This document shows, one piece after another, positions 33,250-44,490 of a DNA stretch of 64,000 bases (positions are counted from its first letter, which is position 1; each line of letters begins with the position of its first letter). The DNA lies in assembly GCA_001972305.1 (NCBI GenBank), contig BDDD01000078.1, positions 968,428-1,032,427 of the forward strand. The letters run 5' to 3'. This DNA comes from Cephalotus follicularis (Eukaryota; Streptophyta; Magnoliopsida; Oxalidales; Cephalotaceae). The notes below the pieces were generated by a model that searched no databases, had not been told where the DNA came from, and saw only the letters and a program-made list of their open reading frames with translations. A program made the translations under genes and the position numbers.

Positions 33250-35791
33250 TGTAATAACCGCAATTTCAATTCATGTATTTTGTACCCAACTATGAATAAA
33301 CTATGCTTTTTGAGATATTATGTTGGTTATCTTTTGAATAGAGTGAATTGGAAATAAATTCTTAGATGAAAATTAAAGAAATAAACTATGGTATTAAACC
33401 GCCGATGCCTAAAGTCGTACCGTCTACGCATTAAGCCCAGACACGTGCACAGAACGCACAGTTGAAGGCTGAGTTAAGGCACCAAATCGTCGACCTTTAA
33501 ATGCCCAGCATCGACGCTTAAAGGCGTATAAGCGTCGACGCCAACAATAAAACCGGCGACGCTTTAGACGTGTTCTGGCACAAAGACATGTGTCAGTTGG
33601 AATGGAATGACAGAGTTTAAATGATGGTAACATAGGCATGTGTCCATAGACGTGTTGGCCATGCAAAGAGGCTTCACTAGCTGTTGCCAAGGCAGACTAA
33701 GGTGTCTTGCATGTATTCCTTTCACCTGCACTGCCTTAAAATTAAAGAGAAAGAACAAAAGAGAGGATGCATGCATGAGGGAGAGAGAAATGCACATTAA
33801 ATGTTAAACCAACTGAGGAATGAAAGACACAAGATTGAGCACTTATATCAGCTGATACTTGACCTATTCGAGTGTTGAAAAACACTGAGGAAGAGGAGGA
33901 CTAGCAGGACAGTTGTTGGGAAGTACTAGAGGTTACATGTTAATATTTGAAGAGTTCAAGTGGTTGAAGCTTTGATTCTAGGTAAGTTACAATTCGAAGC
34001 TCACTTACTGTGGTTAAGATGGTTATGTAAACATGTTGATGTCAATGATATACCTACTGTTGAACATGCAAATCAGTAGTTGGATTGTAGAAGTTAATTG
34101 AAAAATGGAGAAGTGATTTAAATGAGATTACAAACTTAGAAGTTCTAGTAATCCTTTTTTATTCAAATCAGATAATGATTATAGTAACTGGCTTGTATAT
34201 ACATACTGATTTCGCGTATATATATCTTTTGTTGAAAATGAAAATATAGATTGAAACTATTGGGATTGAAGGATTGAAAGGAGCGTGAATAACATTGGAC
34301 ATAAAGAGAGAAATCAATTCCAATTAATTTTGGGATAGCGATTGAGGTAGGGGTTTTGACATGTTTTCGAACATATGACATATATAATGTGTAGTGATGG
34401 TTAATACTTGATTGCATCTTGAAATGGACTGAGATTGAGTGGAATTTATGGATCCCCTGTTTTGATTTTTGCTCCTGGAATTCGTAAGAACGACAGAAGC
34501 GCCGACGCTTAAATTAAGACCGTCGACACTTTGGTGTGGAAAACGCCTGTTAAGGCTTAGAATGTCGACGCTTAAGCTTTGATCATGCATGTAGTGTCAA
34601 CGCTTAGTCAACAACCATCGTCGCTTACAAAGAAACTGTCAGCGCTTTAGAACAGTAAATATAGAAATGTTCCAATTGTTGATTGACTTGATTGTGGTTG
34701 CAATTATCCTTGATCTGCTATATTGTAACAATTATTACTGTTATCCAATGAAATTACTATTGTTATATATATATAAATATTCAAGGATTTTACCAGCTTA
34801 ATGCTTAAAGCATAAATAATGATTTTTAACAATGGATTTCATACAGAAAATCTCATTGTATACAATTGCTATATTCCTCTTCAAGAGGTACTGTATCGTT
34901 TTGTTCTCCAAGAGAAGCACTGACTGAACTGTTATGTTTTCTAAAAATGAAAACTACCATTATATTGCATATTATAGATATATATAATATTACCACTGAA
35001 TTGATTGAATTGATTATCTATGCTATTGCCGTTAGTCGAGTGATAGGAGACATCACTGGCTACGGAGGGGGTCCTATGTGCCAGGAGTTGGCTAGAGTAT
35101 CCACCAAAACTGTCTGCAATACAGATCTTGATTGTTAAACTTCCCGCTAATGCCGGTAGTAAATGACCTAATTTATCATCCTCGGAGTGAAGGGTGATAG
35201 ATAGGTGGTGCACAGTTGGTGCTAGGAGTTAGTGACATGTGACACCCAAACCACTGTACTGATTGATTGTACCCTTGTACGGTATTCATGCATTGTACTG
35301 TCTATGGACACTTGGCATGATTGCGTATATATTGGAATATTATATATATATGTTATTTCATTTAAACTGTCACGCATATTTACATTTATAGATTCAATTA
35401 TCATGCATTATTCCTACTTAGCCAAGTGAGGACAACGGCTAACCCCCTACAATTTTAGATTAAGCAAGGGCATTCGGAAGGTGCTGTTGAAGCTTTTGGA
35501 GAGCTTCTTTTCTGCTTAAGGTGGTTACCTTTATGTCGTAATGTTTTGTAATGAACAGTTTGCACTCCGTGTTGTTGTTTTACTTTCCTTATGTAAAAGG
35601 ATAATTGTTGGATTGTACGAGCACGTAGTATGGGCTGTGTGCGAATGACTTTTATTTTTATAATCCGGCTTATGGAATGCTTCCGCTATGGTTTGTGAAT
35701 GTTAATGATTATTGCTGGATTATTTGCTTATTCCTGATATCACCACATATGTTGTCTAAACGTAATGTAATTGGAAAGGCGGGGTGTGACA
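33250..35791 (+). repeat. 5' LTR of gypsy G
   Basis: This 2542 bp LTR runs TGTAATAACCGC to GGGGTGTGACA. Word clusters lie at 33400-33565 and 34495-34645 (AAGCGTCGACGCC, ACCGTCGACAC, gaps mostly 21-23 bp). A strong splice-donor match, AG|GTAAGT, is at 33981/33982. The block shared with E and H is at 35417-35450. Confidence 0.88.
33400..33565 (+). repeat. AAGCGTCGACGCTT word array in G LTR
   Basis: Words include ATCGTCGACC, AGCATCGACGCTT, AAGCGTCGACGCC and ACCGGCGACGCTT, with gaps of 21, 23 and 22 bp. The ideal word is a 14 bp palindrome. A second cluster at 34495-34645 has gaps of 21 and 22 bp in several places and lies downstream of the donor site. Confidence 0.78.
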
Positions 35792-35794
35792 GCG

Positions 35795-35806
35795 TGGTAT
35801 CAGAGC
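35795..35806 (+). other. Primer-binding site of G
   Basis: TGGTATCAGAGC lies four bases after the LTR; it is the Met-tRNA complement. Confidence 0.9.
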
Positions 35807-35893
35807 ATATTCCATATATGCTACCTGGGATAAGTTTCTCGAAAATTAAGTGAATTGTTCCTAATGATTGTGTCATTCCATATAGGAAACCGA

Positions 35894-36990
35894 ATGGACC
35901 TACGAAGAGGATGAAGGGGAAGGGGTAGAGCCGCCGAAGGAGTCAATGCACCACCAGTGCATGGAAATGATATGGCAGCGAATGAAGGAGTGAATATTCC
36001 TCCAGTACAAGATGAGAGGAGTAATTTTGACCGCATGGCTGATCTTTTCCAGTAGCAGATGCAAGCTAATGCAGCGAACATGGAATTGATTCGGCAAATG
36101 TACGAGGCTAATCGGGCTTATCAGCAGGCTCCTGAAGCTTGTCATACCGGTGGATTTGGGCGAGATCTGGAGCGGTTCATGAGACAGAATCCTCTGACAT
36201 TCAATGGTGAGTTGAATGCTACTGTGGCCGAGCAGTGGATGAGAGATTTGGAGAAAATATTTGCTGCCCTAGAATGTACTGATGAGCAGAAACTCAACTT
36301 TGTTGTATACCGCTTATGGGGCGAGGCAACCTATTGGTGGGAAAGGACTGAAGCAAAATGGGAATCTCGTGGACTTGACAAGACTTGGGACAGATTTCAG
36401 TCTGAGTTCCTTACAACTTATGTGCCACAGATAGAACGTGACCGGAGGGAGACCGAACTGATGGAGTTACATCAAGGGGACATGACGGTAGCTCAATACC
36501 AGACCAGATTTGTGGAGCTGGCAAGACATACACCTTATCTTGTGGAGGGTGAATCGCGAATGATCCAAAGGTTTCTGATAGGCCTTCGACCTGACATCAG
36601 ATCCAAACCGTTAATTTTGCATCTAACCTCTTTTGTGGATATTGTAGAGAGGGCCATGATTCTGGAAGCCGATGCGAATGACAGAAGGGCATAACAGACT
36701 CGTACTAATCAATTGAGGGCCGTACAGTCACAGGGGCAAGGGAGTAATAATCCTGCTAAGTCAACAAAGTCTGACAACAGAGGTCAATGAGGTTCTCGAC
36801 GCAGAAATTCATGATCAAGGACTCCTAACCGAAGCGGTCAACATAATTCAGGAGGTTTTACCTTTTGTGGTCGCCAGAACCATGATGAGACGGAATGCTG
36901 GAAAAGGATGGGGAAATGCTTGAGGTGTGGTTCACAAGAACATATGCTGAATAGTTGTCCAATGATGAGGGATCAAGCACGCGACCAATA
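35894..36990 (+). pseudogene. Gypsy G gag region
   Basis: It follows an acceptor-like CATTCCATATAG|GAAAC (35885). Motifs are FVVYRLWGEATYWWERTEAKWES (near 36300) and FVELARHTPYLVEGESRMIQRFLIGLRPDI (near 36510), then two zinc-knuckle regions near 36860-36960. It is close to E's and H's gag. A fossil with several breaks. Confidence 0.82.
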
Positions 36991-37049
36991 GGGAAGTGCT
37001 GGTGCAAGTGGTAGTGTTGCGGCTGCTCAACCGCGGAAGGATACCGGAA

Positions 37050-40000
37050 AGGGGATTGTGAAAGGTAGGGTCTACACCTTATCTAAAGATGATGTGCCAG
37101 AATCTACTACTATTGTGGGAGGTACCATTTTTATATCTGGCATACTAGCTCATGTATTGATTGACCCTGGTGTGACACATTCATTCATTGCATCTGAATT
37201 TGCTCACAATTTGCATGGTATCACTTCTAGACTACCTTATGTATTAGAAGTGAGTACTCTAGCGGGTACTTGTCTTCTATCTAATACTATAATGAAAGAT
37301 TGTGAGATCATGGTAGTTGGGATTAAGTTATCTGCTAACTTGATACTATTACCCATCCGAGATTTCGATGTAATCTTGGGAATGGACTAGTTGTATGCTC
37401 ATCATGCTTGTGTTGATTGCTACAACAAGATGATGACATTTTACCTTCAAGATGGGACAGAGTGCAAATTTATCGGAGAGAAGAGTGTTTCTGCTCCGAT
37501 CATTTCCTATACTCGAGCATAGAAGTATCTCAGGCAACGATGTGAAGGCTATTTGGCATATGTGATTGATCATACGAAAGGTACGCCTAGTATTGAGCAC
37601 GTTCCTGTTGTATGTGAATTTCCTAACGTATTTCCAGATGATCTCACTACGTTTCCACCGGAGAGGGATATAGAGTTCAGCATTGAACTATTTCCAGGGA
37701 CTGCTCCTACATCCAAAGCTCTGTACCGAATGGCTCCTACTGAACTGAAGGAGTTGAAGGCTCAGTTGCAGGATTAACTTGATAAGGGCTTCATCAGACC
37801 GAGTGTATCACCATGGGAAGCACTGGTTCTGTTTGTGAAAAAGAAGGATGGATCGATGCGTCTATGCATCGATTACAGGCTGCTAAATCAGGTGACTATG
37901 AAGAACAAGTATCCTCTGCCACATATTGAGGAGTTGTTCGACCAATTGCAAGGCTCTACTGTATTCTCCAACCTTGACCTGAGAATAGGTTATCATCAGT
38001 TGAGGATCAGAGAATGTGATGTGGAGAAGACCGCATTTCGAACCAGATATGGGCATTATGAATTTTTGATACTACCGTTTGGTTTGACAAATGATCCTGC
38101 AGCATTTATATGTCTGATGAACAAAGTGTTCCAACCCTACCTTGACCAGTTTGTTGTTATATTCTTAGATGACATCCTGATCTAATCAAAGAGCATCGAG
38201 GAACACACACAACACTTGAGGATTGTATTGCAGACACTACGGAAGGAACAACTATATGCCAAATTCAGCAAGTGCGAATTTTGGTTGGATCACGTGACTT
38301 TCCTAGGTCACATAGTGTCGAGGGAAGGATTGTCTGTGGATCCTTCGAAGATAGAAAGTATTATTGATTGGCCCCAACCAAGAAATGTTACTGAGGTTCG
38401 TAGTTTCTTGGGATTGGCTAGCTATTACCGAAGGTTCATCAAAGGGTTTTCGAAGCTTGCCACCCCGTTGGCACAGTTGACTCAGAAGAAGTCAAGTTTT
38501 CTGTGGGATGATGCTTGTGAGGCAAGTTTCTAAGAGTTGAAGAGTCGGTTGATTTCGGCTCCAGTGTTGGCATTATCGGAAGGTAATGAGGGGTTTACTG
38601 TCTATACTGATGCCTCTGAGAAAGGTTTGGGATGCGTTCTTATGCAACATTGTAGGGTAATTTCATACGCGTCAAGGAAATTAAAGCCGTATGAAGAAAA
38701 TTATCCCGTACACGATCTTGAGTTGGCAGCCATAGTGTTTGCTTTGCAGAAATGGAGGCACTACAACCATGTTGTTCAATTTGAGATCTTTACAGACCAT
38801 AAGAGTTTAAAGTATTTGTTTTCCCAGAAGGAGCTCAACATGAGACAAAGACGATGGGTGGAATTCTTTAATGACTACAACTGCGACATTCAATACCACC
38901 CGGGAAAGGCTAATGTAGTGGCAAATGCAATGAGTCGCAAGGCAATGATTGCTGGGGCAATGGTTTCACAGTGGAAGTTATTGGAGGAATTTCAAAGATG
39001 GAATCCGTTCATGGTTTCCCGTGGAGTTATTGTGGCAAATCTGTGGGCACAACCGAAACTTCTTCAGCGTATTATGACTACTCAGTACAGTGATTCTGAG
39101 TTATGGAGTATTCGTGAGAACCTAGACACTGATTCTGAGTTCTCCATTCATACTGATGGCATACTGAGGTTCCGAGGAAGGATATGTGTTCCGGATGACG
39201 AGAGCATCAGAAATGAACTACTGCAACAAGCTCACAAGTCAAAATACGGTGTTCACCCGAGAAGTTCCAAAATGTGGCACGACCTGAAAAGAGACTACTG
39301 GTGGAGTTTCATGAAAAGAGAGATTTCCGAATACGTAGCAAGATGTTTGACCTGTCAGAGAGTGAAGGCTGAACATCAGAAACCTGCGGGACTGCTATAA
39401 TTGCTACCAGTGGTTGAATGGAAATGGGAGCACGTGACCATGGACTTCGTGTCAGGATTACCGAGGTCACAGAATCAGGATGAATCATTTATGGGTAGTA
39501 GTGGATAGACTCACTAAGTCTGCTCACTTTTTTCCAATGAACATGACGTATTCTATCGAGAAGCTTGCTCGATTCTATATCCGGGAGATAGTGAGATTAC
39601 ATTGAGTGCCGGTCAGTATTGTTTGTGACCTAGATGCTAGATTTACTTCAAGGTTCTAGAAGAAGTTCCAAGCAGCAATTGGAACAACCTTGAACTTTAG
39701 CACTGCATTCCACTCACAGACTGACGGACAGCCCGAGCATACCATTCAGACCATGGAAGATATGCTACGGGCTTGTATGATTGATTTTGTTGGGAGTTGG
39801 GAGGATCACCTGGCACTGATTGAGTTCTCCTACAACAATAGTCTTCACACCAGCATTGGAATGGCTCCCTATGAAGCCTTGTATGGAAGAAAGTGCAGAT
39901 CGCCTACCTGCTGGGACGAGGTAGGTGAGAGACAAGTGCTGTTACCACAATTGGTACAAGAGACGACCGATAAAGTGGAGATAACCAAGAAAAGACTGCT

Positions 40001-40396
40001 AGCTGCACAAAGTCCGCAGAAGAGTTACGCCGATAGCAAGAGGAGAAAGCTAGAATTTGAGAAGGCGGATCATGGTTTCCTGAAGATCTCGCCTTCGAAA
40101 GGGATACACCATTTCGGCCACAAAGGGAAGTTGGCACCGAGGTATATTGGGCCTTGTGAGATACTGGAAAGAGTGGGGGATGTGGCATATCAGATTGCAC
40201 TATCGCCTAGTTTGTCAGATGTGCGTATTTCATGTTTCCATGTTACGGAAATACGTACCTGATCCATCTCACATATTGAGCTACGACCCTGGATTCATCA
40301 GTCTTAGATTGTCTTATGAAGAAAGACCGACGAGGATAGTGGATCGAATGGAAAAGGTGCTAAGGAACAAGACTATTCCTATGGTAAAAGTGCTAT
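37050..40396 (+). pseudogene. Gypsy G pol region (PR, RT, RNase H, IN)
   Basis: Protease is at about 37058-37390 (VLIDPGVTHSFIASEFA; VILGMD). Reverse transcriptase is at about 37600-38185 ([50 protein letters not shown]). RNase H is at about 38400-38950 ([16 protein letters not shown]). The integrase zinc region is at about 39220-39380 ([15 protein letters not shown]), with the core and C-terminal part at about 39400-40396 ([18 protein letters not shown]-type motif; KTIPMVKVL at the end). It is a fossil with several breaks. Confidence 0.88.
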
Positions 40397-41541
40397 GAAG
40401 CATAATTTACTTGGGAAATGGAGTGTTATATATATATTTTGACAAATATAAATATGTTGTAAGTATTTATACTTTAAACGTTTTGAAAACGAACTGCAAT
40501 GTTTTGAACGAGATGTTTTGATCAAGTATTTATTTTATAAACTACTTGAGTGGTTTTGGGTGTGCTGTGATTGCACTGTTATCGTGATTGTGTTGAGTGT
40601 TGGTGCTTAGCCACCGTGCTAGTATCGTTTACTGTCTATTGATTGTTGTTACTTAGCCACCGTGCTAGTAACGTGGATGTTATTGTATTGATTGTGATTG
40701 AGTGTTGTCGCTAGCGGGGTAATGTTGGTACTTAGCCGCCGTGCTAGTATCGTGAGTGTTGGTACTTGCCACCGTGCTTGTATCGTAGTGTGTTCTGAGT
40801 GTTGTTACTCGCCGTCGTGCCAGTGACGGGAACAATTGTTTGCATTGAGTGTATTGATTGTCTGCTATAACATGCCTGATTGAGTATAGTGTTGTCCTGT
40901 GGGACGTGACTAATCGTTATTGTGGAGTGATGGGTCCTTAGAGACTTGAGACATAGTTGACTACTTGTGCTGTCGTGATATTGTGAACCGTGTAATGTGT
41001 TGATCTGCTCTGGTGACATCGTGGGCTGTGACCTTGTGGTCGTGGAATATGTATATATGTTTATATATACGCATCGAGATATAGTATGTACTGCATCATT
41101 GTGCATTCATGTCATGACATGTTTTATCCTGGACCCTGGATCGCTTATATGGCTTTGCCGAGTGAGGACAAAGGCTAACACCCTACAACTTCACTGTGTT
41201 TCAGGTTGGTGCAGCCGTTGGTTACCGTTGGGCTCCGAGGAGCAAAGTGAAGTTTTATGTTTTTTACTTTTGAGGAATGTTATTGGATCTTTGTAATAAA
41301 TGAATGGTTGTAATAATGAATATTGTTCACGCTCCGTTTGTGGGCAGTTAACTGTGATGATGTTTACTGTTGTAGCATGTAGTATGGGATGCATGTTGTG
41401 TTGTGATTCGGCTTATATTATATGCTTCCGCGAGTTGTTAATGGATATGGAAAGTTTTAATTTTATGGTAAATTGCATAAGCCGGATTTGTATGTTGATT
41501 GCCACCACTTATGTATGTTGTTATGGGAACAGGGTGTGACA
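40397..41541 (+). repeat. 5' LTR of H (part)
   Basis: It matches 45010-46177 of the 3' LTR and ends GGGTGTGACA. It contains the hairpin array (40603-40830) and the shared block (41159-41186). Confidence 0.85.
40603..40830 (+). repeat. Mini-hairpin array in H 5' LTR
   Basis: Five degenerate units of TACTTAGCCACCGTGCTAGTA type occur, each able to fold as a small stem (TACT-AGC with GCTAGTA) around a CCGTG-like loop. Units are separated by TGTTGxxxTTG-rich linkers. The same array is at 45219-45465 in the 3' LTR. Confidence 0.7.
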
Positions 41542-41544
41542 AAG

Positions 41545-41556
41545 TGGTATCAGAGC
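41545..41556 (+). other. Primer-binding site of H
   Basis: TGGTATCAGAGC lies three bases after the LTR end; it is the Met-tRNA complement. Confidence 0.9.
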
Positions 41557-41657
41557 ATATATCGATTTATATGCTTAGCTTGGATAAGTTCCTTGGCAAT
41601 TAACGAATTGTTTCCTTGAGATGACTACTAATGACATCTTTTCCATATAGGAACAAG

Positions 41658-42862
41658 ATGGACGATCAGAGAAGACGCGGAAGGCGTGGGTTTGTTAATG
41701 AGAACGTTCCCGAGGGAATGAATGTTGGAGGAGACCCTATGGACAATGTTCCACAAGGAGCTGCGAATGTGAATGTGCCGGGGGCAGCGCCCGGAGTGGG
41801 AGACCCATTGGACCGCATCGCTGATTTCTTTCAGCAATAGATGGCTGCCTATCAGCAACAGATGGCTGCTAATGCAGCAAATATGGAGGTGATGCGGAGA
41901 TTGTATGCCCAAGCTCAGCCTCAATACATGGCTCCGGCTCATGGTGCATGTGATGATGGTAATCAGTTTGGGAGGGAGCTTGAGAGGTTCATGAGACAGA
42001 GTCCACCCAGTTTTAGGGGAGAGTTGGATGCTACCATTGCTGAGAGGTGGTTGCAGGATCTAGAAAAGATCTTTGATGTGATGAACTATACAGATAACCA
42101 GAAACTAAAGTTTGTTGTGTACCGTTTGTGGGGTGAGGCCATCCACTGGTGGGAGATGGTCAAGGTAAAGTGGGAGTCAACTGGACTCGGTTGTACTTGG
42201 GAGGGGTTCCGGAAGGAGTTCCTCGATGCTTATGTGCCTTGACTTGAGCAAGAACGAAGGGAGACAGAGCTCTTGGAGCTACGTGAAGGAGAAATGACTG
42301 TGGTGGAGTATACAACAAGGTTTATGGAGCTACCCAGGCATTCCACCTATCTGGTAGCTGATGATGGTAAAACGATACGGAGGTTTTTGAAAGGTCAGCG
42401 ATCGGATCTTCGGTCAAGGATATGGAACTGAGGACTTTTGTGGAAGTCGCTCAGAATGCAAGGTTGTTAGAAAGCATCTCAAACGAAGACCGTGCTGAAA
42501 GGGCTCGTAAGCAGCAGAGCCAACAAGGCCCTACTCAGTTCAGGTCAGTGTCATCACAATGGAAGGGCAGTGATTCTCCGCCCAGATCATCTGAGAACCA
42601 GTCTCAGCAGACTGCCACCCAAGGAACTCCTAGTCAGGGGAGTAATGTAAGGTCTGGGATTTGTTTCCACTGTGGTCGTACTGGTCATCAAGTGAAGGAT
42701 TGTTGGGTAAAGAAAGGGTTGTGTTTGAAATGTGGAGCATCTAGTCACTTGGTGAGGGATTGTTCAGAGATTTCAATGGCAGTAACCACAGGACCTGCTG
42801 GCGGTAGTGGCGCTGCAGCTGGGCCTTCGCAGCGAAGGGACATCGGCAAGGGCATCATGTGA
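41658..42862 (+). pseudogene. Gag region of element H
   Basis: It starts MDDQRRRGRRG just after an acceptor-like TTTTCCATATAG|GAACAAG (41650). A capsid-type domain follows (FGRELERFMRQSPPSFRGELD, FVVYRLWGEAIHWWEMVKVKWES), then two zinc knuckles, CFHCGRTGHQVKDC and CLKCGASSHLVRDC, near 42660-42765. A Gly/Ala-rich tail ends near 42862. It is close to E's gag. Gag would package RNA, with enzymes supplied in trans. There are few breaks. Confidence 0.85.
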
Positions 42863-43150
42863 GGTAAAACTCCTTACTTTTGTTTTAAGCATGAGTTTGA
42901 TTTCTTTGCTTTTGTAAGTGACTTGTTGTTGCCAATCAGAGTTATTCTGGCTTTACGGACCGTCCGAGGTTTAAGTAAAATTTTTAGGAGGACCAACTCC
43001 TTGTAAGGGTTGTAAGCGTAGATGAACCATACACGGCTGTGGGCCGTGAACAGACGGGGGATCGTGAAAGAGAAAATGCGAGAGCGTTGTTCTCACTTGC
43101 CCTGGTGTTGTTCTAATTTCGAGGATGAAATTCCGTGAAGGAGGGGTGGA
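42863..43150 (+). other. H 3' noncoding tail and polypurine tract
   Basis: There is no coding domain. The last 35 bp (ATTTCGAGGATGAAATTCCG, then GTGAAGGAGGGGTGGA) closely match E's pol end and polypurine tract at 18030-18065. This suggests the tail of a full element is retained next to gag. Confidence 0.75.
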
Positions 43151-43293
43151 TGTAACGCCCGGGGTTTTCGTTAAGGTGTAATGTTGCATTTCTAATGTAA
43201 TTTTACGCATTGAGTTAATGAGAATTGTGTTTTTCCCCTTTGGTGTGTTGGAAGTTGCAAGAAAAAGTGTGTTAGTGTGTTTTTGTATAGGGG

Positions 43294-43440
43294 GCAGCCG
43301 ACTGCCACAGGGAGGCAGCCGACTGGACTCCCCTGGTGAAGGCGGCAGCCAGCTGCTGTGAGGAAGCAGCCGGCTGGTGGGGGTGTCAGCAGAAACAGTC
43401 GACTGCCAAGTCATGGCAGCCGACTACCAGGCGCCAGACA
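43294..43440 (+). repeat. GGCAGCCGACTGCC array, upstream block
   Basis: Six words of GGCAGCCGACTGCC type (one exact CAGTCGACTG palindrome) lie just upstream of the TATA-like box near 43528. Confidence 0.8.
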
Positions 43441-43960
43441 GCCCACGTGCTGACAGCCTTAAAGTGATAAAAGTGGGAGTTTTGGCATTTGGGGCAGATG
43501 ACAGAGAGAGGGGGCCGGGTTTTCTCCATAAAAACACAAGCTTCCCTTCTCAAATCTCCATCTTTCTTAGTGGATTCAAGAGTGTTTGGGAGTAGAGAAA
43601 ATGGAGTGAATGTGTGTGTGTTGTGGACATACGGAGCTTCATGTTGAACCGTGGACTTGGAGGCCGGACCAGTGGAGGAACCGGACTAGTGGAGGCTGCT
43701 GGACGAATTTGGGAGTGCAAGGACCTCGGATCCGGGACTTAAAGAGGTGGATTGCAACTCCTAACTTTGAGTTCTAAGGTAGGGGAAAGCTATATTTGTG
43801 ATTCAAAGTCATTTATAATGATGTTCATGAGTGAAATGCATGTGTTATATTGTGATAAAAGCATGAATGTGTATTGTGGTGATAGTGCTTTGTGGTTGGG
43901 TTGGGTTAAAGTGGATTGAACGTGTGTGATTTCTGCTGTTTTTGGGCACTGACCGTAGGG

Positions 43961-44490
43961 GCAGTCAACTGTCCAGGGAGAACAGCCGACTGTCCGAGGC
44001 CAACAGTCGACTATTCGTGAGGAACAGCCGACTACCCATGGAAAACAGCCGACTGTGCATTGGAGCCAGTCGATTGTTCGTGCCTGGTGTTGCAGGTTGC
44101 TTCCTGTTGATTGTGTAGCCGGCTGCCAGAGGAAGGCAGCCGACTGTGGGTGGTACAGCCGACTGTTTTGGGTGACAGCCGACTGCCCACGTGTCACTCT
44201 ACCCGGGCTTGCTGAGGTGGCATGCTGGGACAAGTGGTGACAAAGGAAATGTGTATTGTGCATGGACCAGCCGACTGCCTGGGAAGGGCAGTCGACTGCT
44301 AAGTGAGGGACAGCCGACTGCCAAGTGGGAGACCACCGACTGTTGGTTGAGGGCAGCCGACTGTTGGTAAGGGACAGCCGACTGCCAAGGAGGGCAGTCG
44401 ACTGTTGGTTAAGGGCAGCCGACTGCCAAGTGGGAGACAGCCGACTGTTGAAGGAGAACAACTAAGTGTCAGTGAGAGACAGCCGACTGT
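43961..44490 (+). repeat. CAGCCGACTG array, downstream block
   Basis: About 20 copies of CAGCCGACTG or CAGTCGACTG occur, mostly 20-23 bp apart, with 21 the commonest gap I counted (sampled gaps 23, 20, 21, 20, 21, 22, 21, 21, 21). It contains many GCCGAC cores, the plant DRE/CRT word. The block lies downstream of the putative splice donor. The long minus-strand frame across it is a by-product of the repeat. Confidence 0.85.

Noticed and set aside
43790-44461. Long minus-strand open frame (223 residues) in the H LTR, with a 7-residue periodic pattern
   Set aside because: It is the translation of the 21-bp spaced word array; 21 bp equals seven codons, so the periodicity is automatic. No domain, and spacing is not held to multiples of three.
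43294-44490. CRISPR-like look of short palindromic repeats with about 11-bp spacers
   Set aside because: Repeats are degenerate, only 10-14 bp, spacers are too short and partly similar, and the context is a plant LTR with no cas genes.
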